Shown: one piece after another, positions 11,961-25,500 of the stretch
Layout of the letters: each line of letters starts with the position of its first letter
How positions within the stretch are numbered: position 1 is the first letter of the stretch
Assembly: GCA_005656395.1 (NCBI GenBank)
Contig: SRSI01000010.1
Location: 558,001 to 622,000 of the forward strand
Length of the DNA: 64,000 bases
Source: Strongyloides papillosus
Lineage: Eukaryota > Nematoda > Chromadorea > Rhabditida > Strongyloididae
Direction: 5' to 3'
The notes under the pieces: generated by a model
Told to the model about the DNA's origin: nothing
Databases searched by the model: none
Seen by the model: only the letters and a program-made list of their open reading frames with translations
Translations under genes and position numbers: made by a program

Positions 11961-14644
11961 AACAAGAATGGAATTTTAATTCTAAAAATAAAATGTTAAA
12001 TTTAGAAATACTAAGTTTACAATAATTAAATATCGTATTAAAGATTTTATATTCAATTTATTATTCATCTAACAACTTCCTGTAAATTCATTAGAACAAT
12101 CAGGTTTAAGAATTATCAAAATTTTTAATAATAAAACGACATTTCTTATCATATTCAAGAAAAAACAATTCCCATTGTTATATTATCAATTTTAATTTTA
12201 GCATCAAAGATTTTAAATAAATAAATATTTTAAAAAACGTCTGAAGAATTTTTATATTCATTGAAAGAATTCTTATTTATATATTTAAACATATACATTT
12301 AAAATATATATTTCATAGATAAATATAGATTAAAATTGAATTTACATATTTATTGTTTGTAGTTAAAATAATTTTTTATGAGCTTAAAAATTTTACTTTT
12401 CAAAGAAAAATGGGGCGAAAAAAATTTAGTTTATAATTTAGGAACATAGTATTTATAGTTATAGTAAATTATGTATAATATTTTAATACCATAAATATGT
12501 GATATTATCTTTGATGAAATGTTTATACATAAAATATAATGAAAGAAGAAACAAGATTTGTGAGTAAATAAAATAATATTTTCGTAAAAATAATTATTAG
12601 AAGTACATTAGTGAAACATTAGGAAAAATAGGTTATTATTAATTTGAATTACATATATGTCAGAAAAAAAAGTGGTAAATAATATCATAATATGAATTTG
12701 TTTGATATTTGAAAATCATATTTGATTTTTAAAAATTTTTAATTTTTTTATTATTATGTGATAAATTTAATAAACCATGCATTTTGAATTATAGAATATA
12801 TCTTTACATAGATGTTATACAATAGTTATATTATTAAAACTAAACATAAATCAATCTACATCTAACATTCCTCTTTAAGAAATTTTTCAATAATTATAGT
12901 GAAAATTTTAAATTTGTATAAAATGAGGTCAAAAATAGATATTTAAAAATTTTATAAATTAAATATGGTATAAAAATTATCCTAAAGAAGTTTTTATCTT
13001 AATATTTATTGAATACAAGTCTTCAAAAAACAAATTTATTTTTTTTCGGTAAATTACATGTAATCATAAAATTTGTTTTGATGTTATTATTTGTTCATAA
13101 TTGTATTTAAAAAATGAAGATAATTTGAATACTTTTTTCTACTTAATTATTAAAATGATTGTAAACTACATGTATAAAAACAAAAATATTTACTTTAAGA
13201 ATTTTTAGCATTTTAAACAATTAAAAAATATGTTAAAGGTTACTTATTTCGACGATTTATTTATTGAAAAACGAAATAGGTTATTGTAAATGTTTTAATT
13301 TCAAACATAAAAGAAGAAATTAAATTTAAGACTGTGAATCACTATAATAAGATTAACATTTGTTATAAATCACAGTTATATTTTTTATTTTTACTTTATT
13401 AATTTATATAAAAATAATTAATTAACATTTTTATTCTTTAAACACATAAAAATACACATTATTAAATGCATTACAATTATAGTATAATTTTATCAAACAT
13501 CATATATCTTCTTATAATTAATCAGATAAAATAAAAGTATTTCAAATAAAAGTTACAATTTAAAGTAAATTATGTATAAAATGACCTTTTTTTGGGTTCA
13601 CTCATTACTACAATTTTATTACTTTTCATAATCTTTGTTAAAATACACTATATTGATTAAAAATATTAATAATTATACATGTTTTTATTAATATTACTAA
13701 AAAATATCCTATACAATTATAATAACTTTTGTAATAATTTTAAAAGAATTCTTTTATCAGTTATTACATTCACAAAACATTAATGAATGATATTATAATG
13801 AAAATGTTATTGAAAAAAATTTGCGCAAATATGAAACTGCTGTTGAACAAATTTTAATTACTTTTAAGTATAACGAAGTTAGCCTATTAAAAAGTATTTT
13901 ATCTTGAAGTAAAGGATTCTTTTTTTAAAAGAAATCACTATATTTTAATTCTAAAGCTACGTTAAAATTTTATTTAAAATTGTATTAGAAAATAAATAAG
14001 TAAATAAATCATATAATACAGATGATATATATTAAATTAACAAACAATTTTTAAAGAAATATAGTTATATATACGTTATGTTTTTTTGTACATGATAAAT
14101 ATATAAATCATTTTATACAAGTTATATAAAATTGTAAATTGCAATATGATAAATCAAAGTTATACTATTTGTTATAATATTGCTCATTAAAAATACTTCT
14201 TGCTTGTATTATACTTAATAATAAAATAATAGTTTTCATTTCTTTAATTAATAAGGGTAGATTAAACAGGTCATTTAGAAGTAACTATATAGTGTATACT
14301 TCGAGAACAATCGTCATTATTTAGTGTAATCTGATCTAAAAGATTAAATTCTTCTTAAATAATGACTAATTAGTTTTTCCTCCATCAATAATGTATTAAA
14401 AGTTTTAATAGCTAGATTTTTTGAATAATATCATTTGAATTTTATTTAAAATAAAGAACAAGTTTAATTTATTTAATATTTTAAAATAAATTCATATCAT
14501 AAATAAAATGCAGCAAATATGTCTAATGTAACTAGTATGAAAAAAAAACTATAGTTTTGTAAAATTTAAAATTATATATAGTACTTTATTTTTTTTTTCA
14601 AATAAAATTAAATGACATTTTAATAATATATTAAATGAGAAAGG
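11961..14644. other. Intergenic AT-rich DNA
   Basis: About 2.7 kb with long A and T runs and only short frames on either strand. It should contain the dual oxidase promoter at its left end and the 3' UTR of the glycosyltransferase at its right end. I found no gene, tRNA-like fold or tandem repeat in it. Confidence 0.55.
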
Positions 14645-16358
14645 TTATGGAAGATAATATGAATTTCCATTTGTATATTTCGGAATAGGTGCATCACAAT
14701 CATCTGATGGGACAAATTTAAATGCTCCAGGTGCTGATATAAAGTCATTCCCAACACGAGCGAATGAATAATCAGTTATAGCAGCAGTACAATTCATATT
14801 ACCTGATGGAGATTTAGCAAAACATGCTGATGGTGTCATACAACGTGATACTTTTAATGTAAAATGTTCATTATTTACAGCTTTGACACATTCATCAAAT
14901 GCTCTAAATGTATCTAAACGTGATTCTGATATTGGAAGATTTGAAATTGTTGATAATGTTGTAGAGAGTCTATGTTTAAATTGACTAAAATGCATTTAAC
15001 AGTAACTTTTTTTTATTTAAAACTTACTTATTTAATAATGATACCATTGTTGACATATCAATATGATCACTTGTTTGGGAAGGTAAATTTCTATAAGAAT
15101 GTCTTAAGTGATAAAAATGAGCTTGTCTACATGGTAATCTAACTTGAACATATCCAAATCTATTTATTCCACTTTCATGCATATTGACAGTATCCACTCT
15201 TGAAGCATTAACGATTACTCTTGTCTTCATTCTCCATACATTACAACTTTGTTTTACTTTTGAATTATTAAGAAAATCGAAATTAAAGTTGTTTAATGTT
15301 TTATCTTTGAAAGAATCTTTAGGTAATTGTAATTGTGTGTCTCGATGTTCAAAAAGCAAAGTACCTGCTTGTGGATGTTCTTTGAATAAGGAATGAATTA
15401 ATTCCAAATTATATCCAACTTTTGCATTTAATGGATTTACTGGCATCAAAATATCATCAATATCAGAAAAAGCAATTAATTCAGAAAATGGTTTAGCAAA
15501 ATGAAGACAATTTACATGTGATTCTTCTATTCCACGTGAAAGTACTAAACCATTTGGATTAACATCATTCATCACTGGCCATTTTGGCCAATATCGTAGT
15601 ATAACTTTTTGTTCTCTTTCATATTTTTTTAAAATATTCATTACTGTATTTGATGCTGATTGTATTGGTATAATAATTTTTGTGGCTCCTAATGCTAGCC
15701 ATGCTTCAATTCCCGTTAGCATTATTTGCCATTCAGTATAAATATACATAGGTGCTATACATACAACTAAAGGTTCTTTTGGAACTCGTATAACTGGTTG
15801 TTCAAGTACAATTTTCATTCCATTTTTTACATCATTAATATCATTATTTGTAGACAGTGTTATATGATTTAATTTAGATGAAGCAATTTCACATTCAGCT
15901 AAATGTCCACTCCAACTACATATATCATTCATTTTTCGTTTTCCTTCATGAATTCTTTGAATTAATGCTTCTTTTATTACGGGAACATCATTTTTTGAAT
16001 CAATATTTTGTGAAATACAATATAATTTTTGTTTATCAAAATTATGAGCTAAATATTGAATAATTGCATAGTTTCCATTTACATTTTGCTCATTTTTCAT
16101 TCTATAAAAAGCACCTAAAATAATTGGTCTTAATCCTTCAGATCTGTGTAAAAAACCATCACCCAAATTTTTCAACATCCATATATTTGTTGTTCTATAA
16201 TACAATGAAATACCTAATATTGCTCCAAAAATTATTAGACATAACATGTAAAATGTTTCAAATATTTTTTTTATATATTGTCGTTTATCTTCATTTTTAT
16301 ATATAGAAAATAATTGATTAGGAAAATTAGCAATTCTAGAAACTAAATTTCGACTCAT
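14645..16358 (-). CDS. Glycosyltransferase family 92 (DUF23) protein
   Basis: Two exons, 15028-16358 and 14645-14984, joined in frame (split Asn codon) by a 43-nt intron, 556 residues. A short basic cytosolic tail is followed by one membrane helix (about residues 34-53, FYMLCLIIFGAILGISLYY), giving the type II topology of Golgi glycosyltransferases. The luminal part has DUF23 hallmarks: VVCIAPMYIYTEWQIMLTGIEAWLALGATKI, an LxYW-type strand, and FSDIDDILMP, which is the DxD-like metal/nucleotide-sugar motif, then conserved Cys and the KTRVIVNASRVDT and HLRHSYR blocks. C. elegans GT92 (GALT-1) adds beta-1,4-galactose to core fucose on N-glycans; the donor and acceptor here are unknown. The family is expanded in nematodes. 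Family call is firm, substrate is inference. Confidence 0.88.
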
Positions 16359-17950
16359 TAATGTACTATTATTTGTATAATAATGTAAAAATAGAAAGAA
16401 GATAAATTTTAACTTTGATAATTAAACAAAGTTGTGAAATACATTATAAAAACGCCCTAGATAATGAAGATCAGATAAGATATTTATGACCTAAAAGAAT
16501 GGATAAATTTAAAAATGTTTTAATACTTTCTGATATTTTCTTGTGATACATACATGATTTGTAATGATATAGTGAAAGTAAATACATATACATGGTTAAT
16601 ATAAAAAATAAATAACGTTCTTATATTTTTCTCATAAGTGAAACATTCTTTACCATTAACTATATTAATTTTAAATTTATAAATAGATTAATAATTTTAA
16701 ATAAAAAATATGGTGCATTTATGTATAATAATGCCAATACTGTCTTAATTATATTACACCAAAAATTTTAATGAAATTCGAAAAAATAAATGCATCCAAT
16801 TGTATATATCACTTTTTAATCTTAGACAGAGAATAAACAAATACTGCATGTTTTAATTTCATATTTTTTTTATTAATAATTACAAAATAAGCTAAGGAAA
16901 TGTTATGTAAATTTTTTCAGGTTCTGGATTCTAAAGTATATGGATTTATTTTTAAAATTGTCTTTTGCCAACTATTTTACTGGAAATAGATATTTCAGGG
17001 TTGTTTATGAAAATCTATTTAATTATAATAATGTCAAAATTATTGCGGCTTTTCAAACTGTTCTGTAAATTTCTAAAATTCGATAACCATCTCCATTGCG
17101 ATGGTAAGGGTTTCAACAACAGTAAAGTTCCCACTACATCTAGTATATGCATTAAAATTAACCACTGGTAGTGTTATCACCGCAATGAATAGATTGGTAA
17201 TACATCAACTCACAATTGGTAATGAAGTGATCAAAAAATTTGAACATATTCTAGTGTATAATTATCAGTTTTGCGTTTCGAAAATCACTTTTATTAACAT
17301 CAGCTTTATTGTATTGTTCGATGCCTTATAATCTTTACTGATAACCTCCGAATAGAATTTTACTTCACCGTTTAATTATATGAGAAATTTTGTTTAACTT
17401 CAAATCCTATCCTCTTCTCCAGTTTCTATTTAAGTATGTTGCGATTTTCATGAAGATCCATTTTACTACATAAAAGCATCGTGATTTCACACGGAGAAAA
17501 TATAAACTATCTGTTGGTGAATTTATGTGGCCTATTATATAACAAATGTTTATGTTACAACTTTTGTCATTTTTTATAAGTTTTTTTTTGTAAATTTGGT
17601 ATATTGTATTTTCCTAGTTATAAAATTGTTTTTTTTTTGCCAATTTTTTGAGACTACGTTTTCACTTACTGAATTGTGTTTAAATTATGTTATAATATTT
17701 TTTGAATGAAATATTTGTTGATTTTGCAAATTAGATTTTTATGATTATTCATTGCAATGATTATTTTGTTAGTCAATCTATTTCGTACCTCATTTGATAT
17801 TGAATTTATATTGTCATTGTTAAACAAAGTCATATGTTTACTTCTAATAATAAATTTCAGAAATATATTCAAAGTTCAAAACAAAAAATCATTTTCTGAT
17901 AGTCGACAATAAAATAGTTTAAACTGTCTATTGAAAATAAATAACGTTAG
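16359..17950. other. Intergenic DNA with short non-supported frames
   Basis: The first part is the promoter side of the glycosyltransferase. From about 17000 the composition becomes less AT-biased and short frames appear (for example 17101-17331, plus strand), but none has a recognisable domain, splice structure or neighbouring exon. This may be the left part of the decayed region described next. Confidence 0.4.
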
Positions 17951-19650
17951 GGTACGTCAATCAGAAACTTCAGAAGTTCCATATATTGCTGATTGTAACT
18001 TTTTAAAATATGTCATTCTTCTGAAAAGCCATGTTGAGGAAGCCAAACCGAAAGGTGCTTTTAACACCCTATCTGTCTAATTGAAAAATTTATTAAAGAA
18101 CCTGAAAAATAAATTTACTTAGTAGCAGGTGATCATTCAGTTAGAAATCCTCTTAAGCTTAAATTTCTAACATTTGAGAAATTGGCTGCTCTTAATAATA
18201 TGGATCTAAAAATGTTTAATCACTCTGTTGAAGTCAACCATTGCAACAAATTTAAGTTTAATCTGAATATCACATTCTTACAAATAAGGATCTTGTAGTA
18301 CTTGCTTTTAACGATATGAAACCAATTTAATAGGTCTTGCTTTATCACTTATAGCGGTTAAACTAACGATATTGCGAAATATGTCAAGGTAATCGAAACA
18401 GAATTCATGGGAAATGGAAAAACGGAGATAATAATTTATCCACGGTTTTTGATATAAATCAATCTAAGAATTTTACATTATTTTGCTCAGTCTGAGTACG
18501 ACATCACCCTTGATACTAAAACAAAACGAATTGGATGGATCAGTTGTGTCTCTTGTGAATATTTTTTTTCTGGATATTGGTATATAATTTCGATAAAACG
18601 TATTTCATCTCACCATGGAGATCTGTCTTATATGAGGTCAAGTATGTCGCTGGTTAGTATGATTGTCGTGTATATAATACTGGATATATCATACCTACTT
18701 CAGTTTATATTTGAATGTCGATGATAACTTGAATAAAAATGGATGATTGTTTAAAAATCAGGAGAATTCGAATATTGTAAATGTCATCAAGAAATAGCTG
18801 AAAAGCAACAGATTTCTTAACTCTATAAAGATGGATATTGGAGAATTGGATTTCACTGAAAAATTGTGCTAAATGATTGAGAATCTCACTAATATCAAAG
18901 AATCTTTAGAATATTTTTAAAGATATCTAAAGATTTCATACCAAATATCAATTTGAACAATAATTATAAATTTGGTGCGTTACTTGAGAATCTTTTGTAC
19001 TTAAAAAAACTTCAATGTATACCATCATAATGGGACTCATTACAACTACCAAAAACTTTTTATTGAAGTTCGTATTAAATGTGTTTTCAGATAAAAAATA
19101 TCTGAATTTAATGATGTTTGTATAACATTAAAAGAAATAAAATCATTATGAGATAATATCTTTGTCATGTCTGACAGATATAGAAAGATTTGCAACGTAT
19201 TTCTGCTCTTTTTGTCACTTCAGTTTGGTGGAATTACTAAATGGATTTTTTGTGATTTTCCTACTATGCATTTATCTCGCTTAGCTATGAGTCCATTAAC
19301 GAATGTAAGAAAACAGCTTTTAAAGAAACATTTTTAGACTTCTATGCTTTCCAAATTTTAAAGGATGATGGAAGTCATTTTAGATTTTATAACCTGACGT
19401 AGGTTTATTATTAAACTCCTTATATCCTGTTTTTTTAATATTGAACTAGATATTTAGATATGTAAATCTGTATATATGGATTCACTTTTCACAAGGAAAA
19501 AGAAAGTTACTAGCATAATAAGAATACAGAAACATAATGATCTTTGAAATGTTAGATAGAATGTATTCTCCAAACAAGACTAAAGTGATAAATTCCTTCA
19601 AGGGGAAGATAATGAGAAATTTATTTTTTCATTACTATACTTTCACTGTT
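17950..19650 (+). pseudogene. Decayed coding-like region, origin unknown
   Basis: Between about 17950 and 19650 the sequence looks like old coding DNA: base composition is less AT-rich than the flanks, codon-like triplet runs occur on the plus strand, and fragments of 30-70 residues of plausible protein (for example from about 18125 to 18295, and from about 19165 to 19330) are separated by stops and frame changes. No intact frame remains and I recognise no family, so it could be a dead host gene or a dead mobile element. No terminal repeats or target-site duplications were found by eye. Treat the limits as approximate. Confidence 0.35.
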
Positions 19651-20752
19651 TTTGATAAGGTACGTCTTGTTTTCTTTTAATATTACTGTGTAATTTGTTC
19701 TAAACATTTTATATAATATCATTGTTGAATAGATGACAATTTTTTTTGTTAGCATTATGTATGTTAATTTCACATCATTGATTATTCATTAAATAAACTT
19801 TGTATAGAAGTACCATTTGTTAATATAAACTAAAAAAACTGATAACCACGCACTTTTGGTATTTCTTGTATATGGAAAACTTCATTTAGAAAATATACAT
19901 GTACTTTTTTTTATTGTTTTTCCAAAACATTTTTCATGCTAAGCAAACTAAACAAAAAACAATGTACTACAATATTTTATTATTCTTTTTTGTTTAATAT
20001 TTATTATTTACCTACACTACAACTAAGGTTAATATAATACGTTAATGTATTAAATATCTATTAAAAGTATAACAAATAATGAATTATTTGTAACATAATA
20101 AAATTAAAATTTTTTTATTATACAAAAGTTTATTCAAATGATTATCTAATTGTCGATATATATGTATAACTACGATCGATTTATTAAAAAATTTAACAAA
20201 AATAATTTTTTTAACTGTAGTAATATTGAAAGAAATTATCTTGTAAAATTATTTGCAAAAAAAAATCTTTCCCATTAAATTATTTTATACTGATAATTTT
20301 CCCATTTAACTTTTAAAATTAATTTAATTATTATAGATTTCCATATTGTGGAAAATTTAATAATATTATTTGTTTTAAAAAATATGACAGATAACAAAAT
20401 TATTAAAGACTAATTAGGAACAATATTTAAACATAAAAAATTCCCTGCTTATATGTCCAAAAGTTACTTTTGCTTAACGAAAAAAAATAAAACAAATTAC
20501 GTACAAAAACGAGCTAAAACATCCAAAAAAAAATATATAAAATTTCAAAAAATATTAAATTGTTTTTATTTAAATTTAAAAACAAATCTGAGATCACCGA
20601 ATAATATAAAGAATTGACCTTAAAACATAGCTATATATAAAATCACATTAGAATTTCCCAATAATTAAACATACACTTTATAGATTAAAAGCAATACCAA
20701 ATGGTTTGAAACTTTATTAATAATATAAGTAATCATGTATTTTTAAAAATAA
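19651..20752. other. Intergenic AT-rich DNA
   Basis: Very AT-rich spacer downstream of the CTDNEP1-like gene, with long A/T runs. Nothing beyond the expected 3' UTR can be supported. Confidence 0.55.
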
Positions 20753-21623
20753 TTACATATTAGGTAAGTGCAAATTTCTACTCAGTATTGATCTAACATC
20801 GGATGTGAAGCGTAAAGCATCTAAAAACGGCAGCAAATCAAGCAGGCACGTATCCTTCGGATCACTGAACCATGAGGTTATTGGAATTGCATTGTCTTAA
20901 TTAACGAAATTGTATATTTATTTAATGAATGAAACTCACTTTTAAAATGTCTATATGCGTTTGGTGAATTATCTAGAATAAATATTGACGCCAAATCATC
21001 ATGAATTGCAGAAAGATCTTTTGTAAATCCGTATTGTTCTTGAGTACAGTGTTGTCTGTAATATCGTCGTTTAAACATTCCCCGTCCTTTATCTAGTCGA
21101 TCAGCTACAGCAGAACCATAAATCTCCATACTGGCAGTAAAAATCACTAAATCATACCATTGACTGATTACACTCAGAAAATAATCCACATGAGGCCTAA
21201 GGTGAACGGAAAATCGTACAGGATGCCTGTCAATAGTTACTTTTAATATAAAATCTGGTGGAGAAGTTGGTTTGGATGTGACTCTTGTACTACCGTCTAA
21301 ATAAGAGTGTATCAAAGTTTCATCTAAATCCAGCACTAGTATTTTCCTCGGTACTATACCTGAAAATATGCTTATTAAAGTAGAAATATTTAAATATAAC
21401 ATACTTAAACGTTGAACAGACATTGCTGATAATTCTATATGATGATCATATCGAATTGTTTGATATTGTTGAATCTAGAAAAAAGAAATTAAATAATCAT
21501 CCAAAAGGAACATACCCTTCTATACTGCCTATAAAATATTATGAACAAACAATGAAAAATGCTTATAAGGAGACTTTTAATTTGTAGATACAAATGCTTC
21601 ACCATATTTGTGAATCTCGGCAT
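20753..21623 (-). CDS. cnep-1: CTD nuclear envelope phosphatase 1 (Dullard/CTDNEP1)
   Basis: Four exons on the minus strand: 21516-21623, 21405-21474, 20940-21359 and 20753-20895; 246 residues against 244 in human. Exon 1 gives a basic, amphipathic-to-hydrophobic membrane segment ([19 protein letters not shown]), exon 2 the conserved QYQTIRYD, and then the HAD phosphatase core: [12 protein letters not shown] (the DxDxT catalytic motif, nucleophile the first Asp), [36 protein letters not shown] and ILDNSPNAY. The last exon supplies SWFSDPKDT and [25 protein letters not shown]1 with its partner NEP1R1 dephosphorylates lipin at the inner nuclear membrane and ER, so controls phosphatidic acid use and nuclear envelope shape. 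The 45-nt intron 21360-21404 is a multiple of three and has no in-frame stop, so retention would leave an open frame. Confidence 0.92.
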
Positions 21624-21864
21624 CTTGGAATATACAAGTAGTTTAAATTAATACCTAACTGTTAGCAAAGAAATATTATTAATATACATTCATTTCATTC
21701 ATTAAAAATTGCTATGAAAAATATCAATATAAAATTGGCTTTATCTAAAAGAAAATCAAAATGTCAAACAATAAAACAGACTAAAAAAATAGTCTTTCCT
21801 TTTCGATGAATATATAAAAATACGAGGCATTATTAAAATTACACTATTTTAATATCCTTGACTT

Positions 21865-22089
21865 TTACATTACGTACAAGAAATGTACAATTTGTTTAGC
21901 TGAAACTTCTCGTATAGAACGTGCATTGGAATATTGTTCACGCGCGTTTCTCCAACTTAATAAGAATGCATGTCTGTCATCCTCGAAATACTTTAAATAA
22001 TTAACTTTGATAATTTTTTCTTGCTTACTATTTTTTAAATTAAATTTTAATTCAGCGATAAACGTAACTCTGCTACTATTTAATAAGTG
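21865..22089 (-). CDS. Terminal exon of an unrecognised small protein
   Basis: The minus strand has an open frame of 75 codons ending at TAA 21865-21867. It is preceded by a TATAG acceptor-like sequence at 22090 and immediately by an in-frame stop, so it cannot start further upstream in the same frame. The peptide is coding-like: it begins HLLNSSRVTFIAELKFNL and includes KYFEDDRHAFLLSWRNAREQ and SIREVSAKQIVHFL. There is no internal ATG, so at least one 5' exon is needed; a candidate ATG lies at 22148 (reading MSKTLILKSS) but the only phase-compatible intron would be 17 nt, too short to accept. It sits 241 bases upstream of CTDNEP1 on the same strand, so the two could share an operon. The family is not recognised. 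Confidence 0.5.
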   Translation of the reverse strand, partial: HLLNSSRVTFIAELKFNLKNSKQEKIIKVNYLKYFEDDRHAFLLSWRNAREQYSNARSIREVSAKQIVHFLYVM

Positions 22090-22091
22090 CT

Positions 22092-22556
22092 ATAAACAAT
22101 ACATACAGTACAAAAATCACTAGATTTAAGTATTAGGGTTTTTGACATCGTTTTAGATTTTTAGTGATGGTTTGGCGTTTTAATATTTTTTTTTATCTAA
22201 CTCTGTTTTCCTCATAACTCTGTGAATCTACGTTTTAGCTTTTTTTTTAAATTGAAATGTGTACTTTCCACTATCTTCTTCAATTTTTTTTTCTCGCATC
22301 ATATTAAAATTTTATTATAGGTTCAACTTATTAAAAACTATTTCTCTTCCTAAGGTAGACTTAACCCATGGCTCTCGTGTAGAATTTTAATTGGGTTACT
22401 GCTCACATTCGTATTTTATCCTTTCATATATATTTTTTAAATTTGGTTACTTTCCGTCAATTCGTGTATTTTACTTTAATTTTTAGGAAAGCTAGCAGTA
22501 AATACACTATTACATTGTCATAGACTCATTTATTACTAATTTCTATTTACGCAATA
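22092..22556. other. Promoter region between an unknown gene (-) and rpb-2 (+)
   Basis: About 460 bases separating the unknown minus-strand exon from the RPB2 start. It should carry the rpb-2 promoter and the missing 5' exon of the small gene. No recognisable element was found. Confidence 0.45.
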
Positions 22557-25500
22557 ATGAGCCACGACGAAGAATACGATGAATATGATAATGATCTCGG
22601 AATGGATGTTGATGACGTACAGTCAGATGATGAGGATGAAGCTGAGATTCAACCTCAGATGTGGCAGGTAACTTATAATTTTTTGTCTGCAATTTTTTAA
22701 TTATTTTTAGGAGGCATGTTGGGAGGTTATTGCTTCTTACTTTGATGAGAGAGGTTTAGTGCGCCAACAATTGGACTCTTTTGATGAATTTATCCAAATG
22801 AGTGTTCAAAAAATAATTGAAGAAACTCCTCCTATTGAATTACAAACTGAACTCCAACATCATTCTATGGAATTGGAGACAGCTACGAAGTTTTCCGTGA
22901 AATTGGATCAAATTTACTTGTCAAAACCTACTCATTGGGAAAGTGATGGAGTTGCACATCCAATGATGCCTAATGATGCAAGACTTAGAAATTTAACTTA
23001 TGCTGCTCCTTTGTACGTTGATATTATTAAGACAGTCACCAGAAACGACAGCAATAAGGAAACTGTTGATACTAAAGTTTCTTTAGGAAAAATCCCAATT
23101 ATGCTTAGATCCTCATACTGTATGTTGAATGAAATGAGCGATAGAGATTTAGCCGAATTGAAGGAGTGTCCTCTTGATCCAGGTGGTTATTTTGTGATAA
23201 ATGGCAGTGAGAAAGTGTTGATTGCACAGGAGAAAATGGCAACAAATACTGTTTATGTCTTTTCAATGAAGGATGGAAAGTTCCAGTACAAAACTGAGTG
23301 CCGTTCTATGCTTGAAAATTCTAATAGACCTGTTAGTACTTGTTGGGTTAACATGCTCAATCGTTCTGGTGGAATAGCCGGTAAAAAAGGTGGTGTTGGT
23401 CAAAAAATTATTGCAATATTACCATATATTAAGCAGGAAATACCTATTATGATTGTATTTAGAGCTCTTGGCTTTGTAAACGATCGTGATATCTTGGAAC
23501 ATATAATCTACGATTTTAACGATCCGGAAATGATGGAGATGGTTAAGCCATCTCTTGATGAAGCATTTGTAATCCAAGATCAAGATGTAGCTTTAAATTT
23601 CATTGGTGTTCGTGGTGCAAAACCTGGTATTACCAAAGAAGCAAGAATAAAATATGCAAAAGAAATATTGACGAAAGAATCTTTGCCTCATGTTGGTGTA
23701 GGACCTCATTGTGAAACAAAGAAAGCTTACTTCTTGGGATATATGGTTCATAGATTATTATCTGCTGCATTAGGTAGAAGAGAATTGGACGATCGTGATC
23801 ATATTGGAAACAAAAGATTAGACATGGCAGGTCCTTTATTATCATTCCTTTTCCGAGGAATGTTAAAAAATATGATAAAAGAGTTTAGAATTGTTGCTCA
23901 GAAACATATCGATAAGAATGGGGATTTCTTGGTACCAAGTTGTATAAATACTTCATTCATCACTAAAGGATTAGCCTATTCCCTTGCAACAGGAAATTGG
24001 GGTGATCAAAGAAAAGCTCATCAAAGTAGAGCGGGAGTTGCACAAGTTTTAAATAGACTAACGTACACAGCCACACTCTCTCATCTTCGTCGCGCTAACT
24101 CACCGATTGGAAGAGATGGTAAATTAGCTAAACCACGCCAACTTCATAATACACAATGGGGTATGGTTTGTCCTGCTGAAACACCTGAAGGTCAAGCTGT
24201 AGGATTGGTTAAGAATCTTGCTTTGATGGCTTATGTCTCTGTCGGTTCAACAGCAGATCATTTAATGGAATTTTTAGAAGAGTGGTCCATGGAAAACCTT
24301 GAAGAAGTATCTCCTTCATCAATTAAAGATGCTACAAAAGTTTTTGTTAATGGTGCTTGGGTTGGTATTCATCATGATCCTGTTGCTTTAATGTCAACAT
24401 TAAAAAAATTACGTCGCCAAATGGATATCATTGTTTCTGAAGTTTCTATGGTTCGAGATATTCGTGATAGAGAAATTAGGATTTTATCGGAAGCAGGTCG
24501 TATATGTAGACCGTTGCTTGTTGTTGAAAGTGGCCAATTGACTTTACGTACTAAACATATTCGAAAATTAAAAGAACTTGATGATGATGGAACTAAACCA
24601 TATAGTTGGAGTGATTTAATTTCTGATGGAGCTGTCGAGTTGATTGATGCTTTAGAGGAAGAAACTTGTATGATTGCTATGAATCCAGAAGACTTGAAAA
24701 ATGAATACTGCAGGAATTATACACATTGCGAGGTTCATCCAGCCATGATTCTTGGTGTCTGTGCTTCTATTATTCCCTTCCCTGATCATAATCAATCACC
24801 CAGAAACACCTATCAAAGTGCTATGGGTAAACAAGCTATGGGTGTATATGCAACTAATTTCCATGTTCGTATGGATACTCTTGCAAATGTTTTATACTAT
24901 CCACAGAAGCCTTTGGTAACAACAAGGTCAATGTCTTTCTTAAGGTTTAATGAGTTACCTGCTGGTATAAATGCAATTGTAGCTATTTTATCTTACTCCG
25001 GTTATAACCAAGAAGATTCTGTTATTATGAACCAGTCAGGAATTGATCGTGGTCTATTTAGATCTGTTTTCTATCGCTCATATCGAGACCAAGAGGCTAA
25101 TGTAAAATCAAGTGAATGTGAATTAATTGAACTTCCAACTCGTGATTCATGTTCTGGAATGAGACATTCTATATATGAGAAACTTGATGTCGATGGAATT
25201 ATATCACCTGGAGTACGTGTTTCCGGTGATGATGTAATAATTGGAAAGACTTTAAGTGTCGCTGAAATTGAAGATGAAGCAGTTCAAGCAAACCAGAAGT
25301 TTACCAAGCGTGATTCTTCTACATTCTTAAGAAGTTCTGAAACTGGAATTGTTGATCAAGTGATGTTAACTGTAAATTCTGATGGTAACAAGTTTGTTAA
25401 AGTTCGTGTACGTTCTATTCGTCTTCCTCAGATTGGTGATAAATTTGCTTCAAGGCATGGACAAAAAGGTACAATGGGTATGATGTACCGTCAAGAAGAT

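Noticed and set aside
17101..17331. Plus-strand frame with a faint likeness to a helicase C-terminal motif (FPLxLxYAL)
   Set aside because: Only one short motif resembles PIF1/Helitron helicases, and the catalytic motifs and terminal features of a Helitron are absent.
22092..22148. 17-nt intron joining an ATG exon to the 21865-22089 exon
   Set aside because: Phase fits but a 17-nt spliceosomal intron is far below any accepted minimum.
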